64,000 bases of DNA from Nitrososphaerota archaeon (GCA_028867595.1 JAGWGB010000002.1:1-64000), one strand, 5' to 3'; shown: positions 1 through 9,571, counted from the stretch's first letter. Numbers and translations are program-made. Notes: generated by a model not told the origin, from the sequence alone.

Positions 1-380
1 ATTTTTTTTGGCATTATTTCAATAATGCAATTTGTGTCTTCTAAGAGATATTGAGCCGATTTATTTTTCAAGCTTTTAAAATATCTGAGAAGAATTTTTT
101 TAGCAAATGATTTTACGCGTTTGTTTTCCAAAATTAGTCTTGCCTTGCCTGTGCCCATTATGCCTACTATATCAGGTGATTTTATTCCTATATCTATGCA
201 GAATGAAACCCTTGGATTATGTTTGACATTTCGTGCCTTTGACGTTCTTGTATTGGTACCAATGTAGAATTTGTCATTGATGTAACTGTACCACACAGGT
301 ACAATGTGTGGATTGCCCCTGCTGTCTATTGTAGCCAACCTCAAAATTTTCTGCTTTTTTATGAAATCTTTACTCATCAT
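1..380 (-). CDS. Pyridoxamine 5'-phosphate oxidase-like flavin split-barrel protein (3' end cut by window edge)
   Basis: The reading frame opens on the minus strand at 380 (tandem ATG ATG, so 377 is equally possible) and runs off the left edge after about 125 codons. The visible N-terminus contains LRLATIDSRGNPHIVPVWY, the hallmark opening strand pair of FMN- or F420-binding split-barrel proteins, followed by an FYIGTNTRTSKARNV stretch. Family members are cofactor-dependent oxidoreductases or flavin/F420/heme binders, and substrates cannot be read from sequence. The start overlaps the stop of the upstream small membrane gene, and an F420-dependent reductase lies one gene further upstream, which makes F420 a reasonable cofactor guess (inference). 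Confidence 0.75.
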   Translation of the reverse strand, partial: MMSKDFIKKQKILRLATIDSRGNPHIVPVWYSYINDKFYIGTNTRTSKARNVKHNPRVSFCIDIGIKSPDIVGIMGTGKARLILENKRVKSFAKKILLRYFKSLKNKSAQYLLEDTNCIIEIMPKK

Positions 381-594
381 ACCTTTCACCTCTCAAACCA
401 AGAATGATCAAAAATCCGCCTATTCCAAACATGGCAGTAGATACTTTTTCACTTGTAATGTCTGAGGAGGTAAAAAAGTCTGATACAAAATCAGGTCCAA
501 AGATTAACAGGTCTCTTATGATGGGAATTACCGCCACAACTATGAACAAGATGCCCATTGCTGTAAACCAATTCTTTTTTGGACTGTTTCCCAT
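370..594 (-). CDS. Small two-helix membrane protein, unknown function
   Basis: A 74-residue protein with two hydrophobic segments, roughly residues 10-33 (FTAMGILFIVVAVIPIIRDL region) and 53-67 (TAMFGIGGFLIILGL), separated by a short acidic Ser/Thr-rich linker. I do not recognise the family. It lies 20 nt downstream of the F420:NADP reductase gene and its stop overlaps the start of the split-barrel gene, so the three are probably co-transcribed. Both segments look genuinely membrane-spanning. Nothing catalytic is visible. Confidence 0.6.
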   Translation of the reverse strand: MGNSPKKNWFTAMGILFIVVAVIPIIRDLLIFGPDFVSDFFTSSDITSEKVSTAMFGIGGFLIILGLRGERYDE

Positions 595-614
595 CTTTTA
601 TTCTTGTAAGTACA

Positions 615-1286
615 TTAAATTATCTTTATGCCTGGGTTTTTCATCTTGTTCTTTATCATTGCATTAATGAGAATCGGCGTTGCACTTTCAGCAAGATATG
701 AGAGTGATCCAGGTCCTAACAAAATTGGTCGGAGATTTTTTATTTCTTTAATTAGACCATTTACAACATTTATGGAATTTTCATTGTCTCCACACACAAA
801 TATGTCTGAATCCAGCACAAGCTTTGTGTCAATCAGCTTTTTCTCTGAAATGGTATGAAATGCAGAGACTAGATTAGATTTATTTTTCATATGTCTCTGC
901 ACAAGTTCAAAAGCAGAAGGTTTTCCCTCCCTAAATGAAATCAATTCAAAACCAGCATCTGTCTTAGTGAGTGGAACTATGGGTGATATCACGATGCAAC
1001 TGTCTCTGACGTTTGGAAGCAATTGTGAGCATATTGCATCAATATTCTCATATGGAATAGAGAGCACTAACACATCGCTTTCTTTTGCGACAGAAAGATT
1101 GTCTGTTCCAATTATCTTGCCCTTTGAAGAAGTATTTTCTTTTTGCATATCTGCAATATATTCACGAGCTGCCTCTTCAGCTCGTGCTGCATCTCTAGAA
1201 CCTATCAGTACATCATGATCAACACACCAACGTAAAGCAAATCCCTTTCCCATTCCGCCTGTACCGCCTATTATTCCAATCTTCAT
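615..1286 (-). CDS. npdG: NADPH-dependent F420 reductase (F420H2:NADP+ oxidoreductase)
   Basis: A 223-residue Rossmann protein that begins directly with the dinucleotide motif IGIIGGTGGMGKG and an IGSRD segment after the second strand, which recognises the NADP phosphate. It contains a downstream LSIPYENIDA segment and the family-typical C-terminal LLGPGSL region. The family shuttles hydride between reduced coenzyme F420 and NADP+ in the cytoplasm. Full length compared with archaeal Fno/NpdG (about 210-230 residues). It heads the minus-strand trio at the left edge and diverges from the phosphatase at 1348. Confidence 0.85.
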   Translation of the reverse strand: MKIGIIGGTGGMGKGFALRWCVDHDVLIGSRDAARAEEAAREYIADMQKENTSSKGKIIGTDNLSVAKESDVLVLSIPYENIDAICSQLLPNVRDSCIVISPIVPLTKTDAGFELISFREGKPSAFELVQRHMKNKSNLVSAFHTISEKKLIDTKLVLDSDIFVCGDNENSINVVNGLIKEIKNLRPILLGPGSLSYLAESATPILINAMIKNKMKNPGIKII

Positions 1287-1347
1287 AGCATGAAGCTCTG
1301 ATAATCTTATTATTATCTTTATTCAACAATCTGTCTCAGAATAGATA

Positions 1348-1962
1348 TTGTTTCTTTTTTTACGTCATGGGCAAGCCAGAAATAACGTAGAGAGGGTTCT
1401 AGCAGGACGCGCAACAGGATACCCACTTACAGATCTGGGCATAAAGCAAGCAGAAAATATAGCTGATTTTCTTAAACCATTTAGCATATCGACCATATAT
1501 TCAAGCCCCGTTGAAAGAGCTGAACAAACTGCTAGTATAGTAGCAAAAAAACTGGATCTTGATTATAAAGTAGATGAGAGACTTACAGAAATCGATATGG
1601 GACTTTTGTCAGGTATGCCATATGAACAAATGTTTGCAAAACATGGAAATATTTTTCTCAAGTTTTATGAAGGACATCCTGTAATAGAAGAAAATAAAAT
1701 AGAAACGTTTGCCAGTATTAAAAAAAGAGTTCTTGACTTAGTAGAACATTGTAACACAAAACACGATGAGAAAGATGTGTTGTTTGTAACGCATATGGAT
1801 CCAATAAAATCTATACTTTCAACCATAATGCAATTGAGGCCTGAATCTTTATACGAATTAATAATTAGAAACGCATCTCTAACCATGTTCAAAAAAGAAC
1901 AAACCAATCTTTCAATAATATCAATTAATTCTATGTGTCCAGAACGCTATCTACAAGAATAA
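1348..1962 (+). CDS. Histidine phosphatase family protein (phosphoglycerate mutase-like)
   Basis: A 204-residue single-domain protein with the RHGQ catalytic motif at residues 6-9 (His7 is the phospho-acceptor). An SSPVERAEQTA segment supplies the second phosphate-binding Arg, a conserved acidic EIDMG stretch follows, and VTHMDP supplies the second catalytic His. This is the bacterial/archaeal cofactor-dependent PGM or alpha-ribazole phosphatase fold. The substrate is not predictable, although CobC-like phosphatases share the pattern. The start codon is TTG, forced by the catalytic motif lying only five codons in. No Shine-Dalgarno is visible, and an AT-rich element near 1314-1323 would suit leaderless transcription. 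Confidence 0.8.
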   Translation: MFLFLRHGQARNNVERVLAGRATGYPLTDLGIKQAENIADFLKPFSISTIYSSPVERAEQTASIVAKKLDLDYKVDERLTEIDMGLLSGMPYEQMFAKHGNIFLKFYEGHPVIEENKIETFASIKKRVLDLVEHCNTKHDEKDVLFVTHMDPIKSILSTIMQLRPESLYELIIRNASLTMFKKEQTNLSIISINSMCPERYLQE

Positions 1963-2018
1963 AAAACAATTATCTTACATGTTGAATTGTGTATTGTGAG
2001 ATGTTTTAACTAACTAAC

Positions 2019-3074
2019 GTGATTCTTTCTAACAGAACCAATATCTATAGGTTATATCATTTCCTGAATAGATTGAAATTACTAGTATCAGGTCTCATGT
2101 TTTTTGCTATCTTGAGTAGTTTTTTGTCTCAAGCTTATGCCATTTCAGTGCCACTAGAATTGTATACTGATTCTCAAGTATATTCTGAGAACCAACCGCT
2201 TCTTGTATATGGTAAAACTGCTTCTGCAAATGAGACTGTAATTCTTAGATTGTTTGCACCTGATGGAACCATTAAACAATTTAACCAAATTGAATCTGAT
2301 AGCCATGGGGATTTTAATCAAATATTGATAAGATGGCCTAGTGCAACAACAAACTATCCATATGGGACATATTCAGTGGAGGCAATTGTTCCAAAAGAGC
2401 AGGGCTTTTCACAAAAAGTCGACGTAGCATTTACGTCATCTTCCTCATTAGTACATACTCAAATAAAAAGACAAGTACTAGTCTCAGTTTACGCTCCGCA
2501 AACTGCAGCTGTCAATCAAACATTCCGGGTATTCGTTCAAGTAACAAGTGACGGTTTGTTGGTAGCTGGTGATCCATCAAAACTCTTGGCTACCTCACAC
2601 GTACATCTACCAAATGGGGATGTAATGGATCTTACAAATTCTTTTACCACTCTCCATCAGGGATTGTATTATGTAGATTTTACACCCACACAAGAGGGCA
2701 CTTATGTCTTTCACATAACAGCGCTTAGCCAAGGTACTGAATCCAATGGATCTGTTGCCACTCTAGTACTAAAACAAAGCATAGAAGGAATATCGCAGCA
2801 GATTATAAAATTAAATTCTGTGATAAATACAACATCCAATGAACTTGATAAGATGAAGACAGAAGTTCAAACCTTTGGATATGTTTTAAACGCAAGCCAA
2901 AATTCTATGGCTGAGGCAAATTCAAACATAAACAAAAGTGTCACATCAATGTCAGATTCAGTTAAAAATATGGAATCAGCCTCAGGCCAGATTAACTCGC
3001 TGCTTTTACCATTCGTTGCTTTGATTGCTGTGATGATTGCTTTACAACTAGCCATTCTTGCTAGGCGAAGATAA
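2019..3074 (+). CDS. Secreted beta-sandwich (MG2-like) protein with coiled coil and C-terminal membrane anchor
   Basis: A 351-residue protein with a GTG start, an N-terminal hydrophobic segment (about residues 18-42, ending QAYA, a plausible signal-peptidase site), and an extracellular domain whose opening (ELYTDSQVYSENQPLLVYG) has the pattern of MG2/macroglobulin-like strands. A second beta-rich region follows. Then comes a helical heptad-like region (about 255-320, many Asn/Ser/Met) and a C-terminal transmembrane helix ending in ARRR. This topology places the domain outside the membrane. The subtilisin gene starts 5 nt after its stop, so the pair is almost certainly one transcript and may form one surface complex (inference). 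The same sandwich pattern recurs in the PEFG proteins at 56498-59686. Confidence 0.7.
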   Translation: MILSNRTNIYRLYHFLNRLKLLVSGLMFFAILSSFLSQAYAISVPLELYTDSQVYSENQPLLVYGKTASANETVILRLFAPDGTIKQFNQIESDSHGDFNQILIRWPSATTNYPYGTYSVEAIVPKEQGFSQKVDVAFTSSSSLVHTQIKRQVLVSVYAPQTAAVNQTFRVFVQVTSDGLLVAGDPSKLLATSHVHLPNGDVMDLTNSFTTLHQGLYYVDFTPTQEGTYVFHITALSQGTESNGSVATLVLKQSIEGISQQIIKLNSVINTTSNELDKMKTEVQTFGYVLNASQNSMAEANSNINKSVTSMSDSVKNMESASGQINSLLLPFVALIAVMIALQLAILARRR

Positions 3075-3079
3075 CCATC

Positions 3080-6000
3080 ATGGTAAACACCAAATTTGCC
3101 ATGTCAATGGTTTCATTTTTTCTTATATCCCTTCTTCTGGTATCCATAATTCCAAAACCAGTTAGTGCATACTACGACGTGGACGTTCCAAGACAAACAC
3201 AAATTTCTGCACCAGAACAAACATCTGGTCTGATAACCTTTCAGCCTACTTTATCTGAAAATTCAGCAAAGAGATATCTAGTTTTTGGCTCAGGTACCGT
3301 CTCAGATATATCTGCAAAATCTGATAATATAATTTACGGATTAAACTCTGATCATGGGTCTTTTGCAGTAGGCACATTTGATCAAAATCAGATCTCAAGC
3401 CTGAAACTTGATGGCTATAATGTAATTGAGGATCTACCGCTAGAATTTGATTCTGTACAAACAAATTCTCACGCGCCTACTGATGTTTCTAGGATTGATG
3501 ATATACTTGGTTCAAGCAAAGTAATTCAACAGTATAACTATACTGGTGATGGTATCAAGGTAGGTATAGTTGATACCGGAACAGATTTTTCAAATCCTGA
3601 CGTACAAAACTCTCTTGCAAGGGACAAAAATAACATTCCAATCATGATTGATGCAGATGGGCAAGGGCTTGTACTGACAAATGCGACATTTATCGCACAA
3701 ATCAGTAGCTACGGAGTAATTCAAAACTACACCCATCCAATTCCCAAAAATGTAACCTCATCTGTATATGTAAACTCAAAGGGAGTTTTTCTTAATCTAA
3801 ATAATAATGGACAGGGAACCACTATCTCTGTATACAACTCACAATATCCAAAAGGCGGTACTCCTATCATAAATGGGACAGTGTCAGACGATTACAAAAT
3901 AGGAAAAGATACCAGACATTTCATCAGGTCAAAAAGCGGAATGTATCACTTTGGTATGATATATGAAAGTGTATCTCAAGGCCAACTTTCAATATTACAG
4001 CTAGTTCCGGTTCTTGTAGTTGATACAAAGGTGGCAGGAGTTTATGATACCATAATACCTGATATGTCTGATTCGTACAAAGATTTTATAAGAATTACCA
4101 GTCCCATACCTCCCAAATACGATTTTGATTTTACAACTCAGACTCCTATCACATTAGGTAATGGGAAAGAACTTCTTGTTTATGATAAAAATAAAGATGG
4201 AAATCCTGTATATAGTGCAGGCACAGTAGGTGCACGCGTTCTTGACTTGTATGGCGTAATCACACACTCGGCTAAAATTGATAAAAAAATTGGAGCGATA
4301 AACGGTACATTACTTCCACCATTTGACCCACATGGAAACTTTTTTGGCGTAATGTATGACTACCAAGGACATGGAACTGCTACTGCTGCTTCAATAACAT
4401 CACAAGGAAAACAGCAGTATGATGTCTATGGAAACTCTACAAAATACGTAATAAATGGCATTGCTCCTGGCTCCAAGATAGTTCCAATAAAGGCATTGTG
4501 GCTTGGGGATGCAATATATGGATGGCTATGGGCCGCAGGATTTGATCAGGACGAAAACTATTGGAAATTTTCAGGAACTCCTAGAGTTGACATATTATCT
4601 AACAGCTGGGGAATCTCCACTTTTCCTGCACTTGAATCAGTACCAGGTCTTGATGTGGGTTCTCTTTTACTTAGCGCACTCAATGTACCAGGCTCGCTAG
4701 ATCCAAAATATCCTGGAATACTTACAGTAAGCAGCTCGGGCAACGCTGGACCGGGTTATGGTACAATTGGCAGTCCTGACGCTGCACCTTTTGGTCTTAC
4801 TGTGGGGGCTGCAACTGATAATGTATTTGTGGGCTATGGTCCGTTTAAAGGACAACCAAGATTTGGTAATAGCACCACATATTTTGGTGACGTGTCTGGC
4901 TTTTCAAGCAAAGGTCCATCATTGATAGGAGATCCAAAACCAGACATAATGGCAGTGGGTGAATATGGCTTTACCCCGACTTCTGTTACAAAATACAACA
5001 AAAATTCAACAGGTCCGTTTTCTCTATTTGGGGGTACAAGCCTTGCTGCTCCCTTAACAGCTGGCGCGGCTTCAATTGTAATGCAGGCTTTACATGAAAA
5101 AGGAATTCCGTACAATCCATTTACAATAAAAAACATACTAATGTCCACTGCAAATGATTTAGGAAATGATCCTTTTGCTCAAGGCTCTGGACTAGTTAAT
5201 GTAACAAGCGCAATTGACTATGTACTGGGAAATAAAAATTCCTTTGCAGTTTACAACAATGCTACATATTCTAACGTAAAGAAAGTACTGGATCCTTCAA
5301 TTAGCTCAATGAATTCCTCATCATTTGGATTAAAGACATTTCATCTAGGAAATGATTCCCTTCCAGAGACTCCTTGGTTTGCTGGAAGGCTATATCCAGG
5401 AGACCGAACTACTGCAGCCTTTACCATTGAAAATCCGACTGATAATAACATTGCAGTAAAAATAGAACCGCAAAAACTTGATTTGATAAAAGTTTCTCAA
5501 TATAATGGGACCACGCAACCTCGCCTACACGACTCTCTAATTAAAAAACAAGGGGTTTACAGACCTGATTATGTACCGCTTGCCCAAATAACAAATCACA
5601 CCAATCTTCTGTCATTTTTCCAAAAAACAAACTCTATACCAACTGACGCATCTCTAATGGTGCTTGATCTCACGTTTCCATTTTCAGAATTTATGAATTC
5701 TTCTGCAAAAACATATGCCGACGATATGAAAATCTCCTCGCTTTATCTGTATGATTGGAATGACAAACATGATGCTACGCCAACATATGTGGACCTCTCG
5801 CTTGTAAATCGAGGAGGCTCTTGGGGCACAGCTCAAGAGGTAAGAGTTTCTGATCCAAGCTCAAAATTTGAACATGTACCTTTGGTAGGCGTATATCCAG
5901 TTCCAACTAGATATTCATATTGGTCTGGAGATACCAAGAAAAATTCTACCTCGATTAATTACACCATTACTACAAGCTATTTCGAAAAAACCAAATGGAA

Positions 6001-7330
6001 TGAAATGTGGCTTGATTCAAATGATATACAAATAAAACCACATAGCAAAACTACAATATTCGCGACACTTGTTATACCGTCTGACCAAAAACCTGGAAAC
6101 TATCAGGGATTCATTTCATTTACGGATAATTCTCATAAAGTAAACGTACCAGTATCGTATGTTGTATTAAAAAAATTACAACCAAAGGATTTACCAACCG
6201 TCATACAAGGATCAGCAGGAAATAGCCTTTTTGGAAACGGATATGTGAGTGGAGGCTTTGACATGTCTAATAGATATAATGCAGGTGACTGGAGAGAATA
6301 TTCATTTGATATCAACGATAAAACGATAAACGCAGCAACAACTATTATTTCTTGGAAAGATACCAATACCAATCTGTCTGTCTTTGTAATTGATCCTCAA
6401 GGAAGGATAATTCAAACAAATGTTCCTGCTGGAATACTAGGACAATTCCAAGGATGGCCAAGTGGGGACTGGTTAGGACCAAGCACACCATTTGGTGAAG
6501 GTGGAGGATTTTATCCTGTAAAAAATAAGGATGATACATCGACAGAAGTCTATGCTCCAATTAATCAAACTGGAGTATACTCTGTACTAATCCATACTAC
6601 ACTATTTGGAGGTAAATCAGTCACAGAACCGATAACCGTAACAACAAAATTCTCAACAATTTTGCCAAATGAGACACCCCCGCAAATAAACCTGAAAATA
6701 CCGCAATTCATCAATAACACCTATAATGTAATCCCTACCATAATTGGCACTGACATACAAGACCAAAAATATTCCATAGACTCTTCAGGCTTGAAAGAAT
6801 TCAATGAAACCGAATTTCAAAATTCTGTTGGAAATCTCTCAGAAGGACTTCATGATGTGAAAATTATTGCATCAGACACAGTTGGCCATACAGTTTCAAA
6901 GGATTTTAAATTTACAGTGGACAACACTCCTCCATCAATCGTTTTTGAATCTCCGATAAATGGTTCTACTGTTTCAGGAATAGCCAAAGTCAATTTGAAT
7001 GTAAATGAAAATAATCTATTGGAAAAAAACTGGCTTACAGTAAAACTTCCAGGCAAGACAGTTTTTGATAACGCAACATTCCAATATGATACTAGAACAT
7101 TACAAAATGGTCAGTATTACATTGAGGCCATAGCTGAAGATAAGGCAGGAAACACTGCAGACAAAAAAATCATGATTAACGTAGATAACTCCTTTTCAGG
7201 TTATGGCTCCATTCAAAATATGGGCGATCAGAATTTTATAACTTTAATTGAAATATTGGTTGGAATTGCAATCGCGTCTTTGATATCTGTTATTACTTTT
7301 AAAAAATTTAGATTTTTAGGAAGAACTTAG
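3080..7330 (+). CDS. Giant membrane-anchored subtilisin-like serine protease (S8 family)
   Basis: A 1416-residue protein with a signal peptide (about residues 1-30, ending SAYY). The catalytic triad is visible as Asp165 (VGIVDTGTDF), His431 (GHGTATAAS) and Ser654 (GTSLAAPLTAG), with oxyanion Asn555 (SSSGNAGPG). The Asp-His spacing of 266 residues is far beyond the roughly 30-60 of classical subtilisins, so a domain of about 200 residues is inserted there. Residues about 700-1370 are beta-rich and include Ig-like repeats (TVDNTPPSIVFESP), and a C-terminal transmembrane helix precedes a short basic tail. This implies an extracellular, membrane-tethered protease, perhaps for surface-protein turnover or peptide scavenging. 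It is co-transcribed with the preceding gene. Confidence 0.9.
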   Translation: MVNTKFAMSMVSFFLISLLLVSIIPKPVSAYYDVDVPRQTQISAPEQTSGLITFQPTLSENSAKRYLVFGSGTVSDISAKSDNIIYGLNSDHGSFAVGTFDQNQISSLKLDGYNVIEDLPLEFDSVQTNSHAPTDVSRIDDILGSSKVIQQYNYTGDGIKVGIVDTGTDFSNPDVQNSLARDKNNIPIMIDADGQGLVLTNATFIAQISSYGVIQNYTHPIPKNVTSSVYVNSKGVFLNLNNNGQGTTISVYNSQYPKGGTPIINGTVSDDYKIGKDTRHFIRSKSGMYHFGMIYESVSQGQLSILQLVPVLVVDTKVAGVYDTIIPDMSDSYKDFIRITSPIPPKYDFDFTTQTPITLGNGKELLVYDKNKDGNPVYSAGTVGARVLDLYGVITHSAKIDKKIGAINGTLLPPFDPHGNFFGVMYDYQGHGTATAASITSQGKQQYDVYGNSTKYVINGIAPGSKIVPIKALWLGDAIYGWLWAAGFDQDENYWKFSGTPRVDILSNSWGISTFPALESVPGLDVGSLLLSALNVPGSLDPKYPGILTVSSSGNAGPGYGTIGSPDAAPFGLTVGAATDNVFVGYGPFKGQPRFGNSTTYFGDVSGFSSKGPSLIGDPKPDIMAVGEYGFTPTSVTKYNKNSTGPFSLFGGTSLAAPLTAGAASIVMQALHEKGIPYNPFTIKNILMSTANDLGNDPFAQGSGLVNVTSAIDYVLGNKNSFAVYNNATYSNVKKVLDPSISSMNSSSFGLKTFHLGNDSLPETPWFAGRLYPGDRTTAAFTIENPTDNNIAVKIEPQKLDLIKVSQYNGTTQPRLHDSLIKKQGVYRPDYVPLAQITNHTNLLSFFQKTNSIPTDASLMVLDLTFPFSEFMNSSAKTYADDMKISSLYLYDWNDKHDATPTYVDLSLVNRGGSWGTAQEVRVSDPSSKFEHVPLVGVYPVPTRYSYWSGDTKKNSTSINYTITTSYFEKTKWNEMWLDSNDIQIKPHSKTTIFATLVIPSDQKPGNYQGFISFTDNSHKVNVPVSYVVLKKLQPKDLPTVIQGSAGNSLFGNGYVSGGFDMSNRYNAGDWREYSFDINDKTINAATTIISWKDTNTNLSVFVIDPQGRIIQTNVPAGILGQFQGWPSGDWLGPSTPFGEGGGFYPVKNKDDTSTEVYAPINQTGVYSVLIHTTLFGGKSVTEPITVTTKFSTILPNETPPQINLKIPQFINNTYNVIPTIIGTDIQDQKYSIDSSGLKEFNETEFQNSVGNLSEGLHDVKIIASDTVGHTVSKDFKFTVDNTPPSIVFESPINGSTVSGIAKVNLNVNENNLLEKNWLTVKLPGKTVFDNATFQYDTRTLQNGQYYIEAIAEDKAGNTADKKIMINVDNSFSGYGSIQNMGDQNFITLIEILVGIAIASLISVITFKKFRFLGRT

Positions 7331-7334
7331 ACAA

Positions 7335-7345
7335 GGTTTATATGC
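7335..7345 (+). promoter_or_regulatory. TATA element of the complex III operon
   Basis: A TTTATATG core lies about 29 nt before the ATG of the Rieske gene at 7370. That is the spacing expected for a leaderless archaeal transcript, with initiation at or next to the start codon. No Shine-Dalgarno is present. Confidence 0.6.
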
Positions 7346-7369
7346 AATTTTTCAATCACGAAGCTTTGG

Positions 7370-7975
7370 ATGTCTGAGCAAGATACTAGGGGTACAGTAA
7401 CTAGGCGAGACTTTCTTAAACTTCTAGGCGCTGCAGGCGTTGCAACTACTTTTGCACCTTTTGTTCCGTGGGGAAAATTCATGCCAAATCCATCAAACAT
7501 AGTACCTGCTAAAGTTCAGGTAATATTGCCAGATGGAACAGTGGCAAACGTTAAGACTTTTCCATTAAATAGTTCTGAAGTCATAACATATCCATCTACT
7601 GGAGATCCGGTTCTTGATCAGGAGGCATTTAAAAAATGGCAGTTTATCAGATTACCTTCAGAATTAGGTGGCGATGCACAGGATGTCAGTGCTTTTCGTG
7701 TATACAGTATGGTATGTTTACATTTATGGTGTTTATGGAAATACTGGCCTCAGGATGGCAGAAAAAGAGGAGAATGCCCCTGTCATGGCAGTATGTACAA
7801 TCCATTAACTGGCAAGGCATTTGCAGGTCCTGCATCCCTTCAAGCTCCGCCGTCAAACGTATTGGCAACACTTTATCTTGAAGCTGATGACAAGGGTGAT
7901 CTGTGGATAAAGCCAGCTGTGTGGAACGTTAACGAAAATGGAGTAGTGGGATATGGTCGTTTCCTTAAAGCGTAG
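7370..7975 (+). CDS. Rieske iron-sulfur subunit of a cytochrome bc-type complex
   Basis: A 201-residue protein with a twin-arginine signal anchor (TRRDFLKLLGAAG, residues 11-23). Its 2Fe-2S site matches the respiratory Rieske pattern: Cys116-x-His118 and Cys136-x-x-His139 as ligands, with Cys121 and Cys138 placed for the stabilising disulfide (CPCHGS motif). The usual CTHLGC loop reads CLHLWC, with Trp in place of Gly. It would oxidise quinol at the outer face with the adjacent cytochrome b, whose gene overlaps this stop by 23 nt. In ammonia oxidisers this complex passes electrons on to blue-copper carriers (family knowledge). Confidence 0.93.
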   Translation: MSEQDTRGTVTRRDFLKLLGAAGVATTFAPFVPWGKFMPNPSNIVPAKVQVILPDGTVANVKTFPLNSSEVITYPSTGDPVLDQEAFKKWQFIRLPSELGGDAQDVSAFRVYSMVCLHLWCLWKYWPQDGRKRGECPCHGSMYNPLTGKAFAGPASLQAPPSNVLATLYLEADDKGDLWIKPAVWNVNENGVVGYGRFLKA

Positions 7976-9515
7976 AAACGGATTTGTAGATTTCTGTTAC
8001 TGGATATGGGATGGATTAGAGAGAACTGTATTCATTGGTACCAAGTTCTCATTTCCTGCAAGATTCGTAAGTCCATTTGGATTTTTAGGAATGTTGACTT
8101 TTGTTGTATTTATCATACTGGGAGTTTCTGGAGCTCTGCTAATGTTCTATTACGAACCAATATTGGATAGAGCGTGGGACAGTGTTGCTAAAATCAATAA
8201 TACAGTTCCATACGGGTTTATGATTAGGAATATTCATTACCATGCGTCAAATGCAATGGTCCTTCTTGCAGTGCTTCACATGTATTATCAATACTTTAGT
8301 GGACGATACAAAATAAGAAATGAAATCATATGGGTAACGGGAGTTGTACTTGGTACAGTAACTATTCTGGAAGCCTTTACTGGTTATGATATAATTTTCA
8401 GTGAACGTGCAGAACTTGCAATTAGTATTGCAGCTTCGCTAACTAACTCCATGCCTGTAGTGGGACCTACTATACGTGACGCTATGTTTGGTTCTGGCTT
8501 TGCAGACTTTATACTGCGATTCTATACACTGCATGTCTTCATTCTTCCAATAGTGATGCTGGGACTAATGGCAGTGCACTTGCCTAGGTTCTTAGTGTTT
8601 GATGTTCCTATGGTGATGGCAATCTCCGGAGCCATCTTTATCACAGGTGGTGTATTCCCCGTAGATTTGGGTTCAAAGTTTCAACCTACTGTACCGCCAG
8701 GCATTACTGTACCCGAATGGTATCTTACAGGAATCTATGCATTCCTAAGAACGCAATATGATAAATTTGTAACCGGGGTCTTGTGGCCTGGAATATTCAT
8801 AGTAGCGATAGCTATGACACCCTTTATTGATAGATACAAAAAGTTCTCTTGGAAAGATAGGCCAATAGTCACAGCCTTTGGAATAACTGGCATAGCCCAA
8901 GTCATGGTTACCACATACTGGGGATTCTACATTACGCCAGATACCACAAAACCGCTTGTTGCCAGGCTTGTGATAGATCCAGTCTTCTTCTATCTGATAA
9001 TGTTGCTCCTTGTACCGATAGGTTTTGGATTCTCATACATGATGATATTGCTTGCCAAGGAGGCAGAGAGAAAGGCAAAACTAGCTGCATCAAAAAGACC
9101 CCATAAATCAGCACAGATAAACTTCTCAGGCAAATGGATAAACTGGCTAATTGTTGCCTTGTTGATATTCCAAGTATACATCAATATTGCAGCCTACAAT
9201 GCGGCACTAGCTGGCATGAAGAACTTTTCGCTGTTCCTAGTGGGACTAGGTCTAATGGTATTTGCTGGCATGTTCCATCTCTATAGGCATGGGCTAAATG
9301 AAGCAAAGAAGGCACCACAACCGCCCCCACAACCAGAATCTGAAACTCCAAAACCATTGGAAGGCCCAGAATCATCAGGAAAAGTTCCACCAAAAGAGGA
9401 ACCTGGAAAACTAACGCCACCTAAACCGCAAGAAACTGTACCAGAAATTAAAGCGGCTGGACTGGAAGATTTGAAAGATCCGGTCATTGGCAAGTATGAC
9501 CTTAAAAATCCTTAA
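7953..9515 (+). CDS. Cytochrome b subunit of complex III (b6/subunit IV type, C-terminally extended)
   Basis: A 520-residue polytopic membrane protein. The b-heme His pairs are seen in HYHASNAMVLLAVLHMYYQY and TLHVFILPIVMLGLMAVHL, and the quinol-oxidation motif PEWY occurs in the second half (TVPEWYLTGIYAF), so the b6-like and subunit IV-like parts are fused. After the usual helices there are about two extra transmembrane segments (IVALLIFQVYINIAAY, FLVGLGLMVFAGMF) and then a Pro/Glu-rich tail of about 85 residues. The start is inside the Rieske gene, giving translational coupling. Length and tail exceed a canonical cytochrome b (about 380-430). Confidence 0.93.
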   Translation: MVVSLKRRNGFVDFCYWIWDGLERTVFIGTKFSFPARFVSPFGFLGMLTFVVFIILGVSGALLMFYYEPILDRAWDSVAKINNTVPYGFMIRNIHYHASNAMVLLAVLHMYYQYFSGRYKIRNEIIWVTGVVLGTVTILEAFTGYDIIFSERAELAISIAASLTNSMPVVGPTIRDAMFGSGFADFILRFYTLHVFILPIVMLGLMAVHLPRFLVFDVPMVMAISGAIFITGGVFPVDLGSKFQPTVPPGITVPEWYLTGIYAFLRTQYDKFVTGVLWPGIFIVAIAMTPFIDRYKKFSWKDRPIVTAFGITGIAQVMVTTYWGFYITPDTTKPLVARLVIDPVFFYLIMLLLVPIGFGFSYMMILLAKEAERKAKLAASKRPHKSAQINFSGKWINWLIVALLIFQVYINIAAYNAALAGMKNFSLFLVGLGLMVFAGMFHLYRHGLNEAKKAPQPPPQPESETPKPLEGPESSGKVPPKEEPGKLTPPKPQETVPEIKAAGLEDLKDPVIGKYDLKNP

Positions 9516-9538
9516 GGCGTTCGTATCTATTCGTATAA

Positions 9539-9547
9539 CTTTATAAG
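9539..9547 (+). promoter_or_regulatory. TATA element of the blue-copper gene
   Basis: A CTTTATAAG core is centred about 29 nt before the TTG start at 9572. The blue-copper gene therefore seems able to be transcribed separately from the complex III genes, as a leaderless message. Confidence 0.55.
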
Positions 9548-9571
9548 ACTAGTAAAAAAATCAACGACTAG

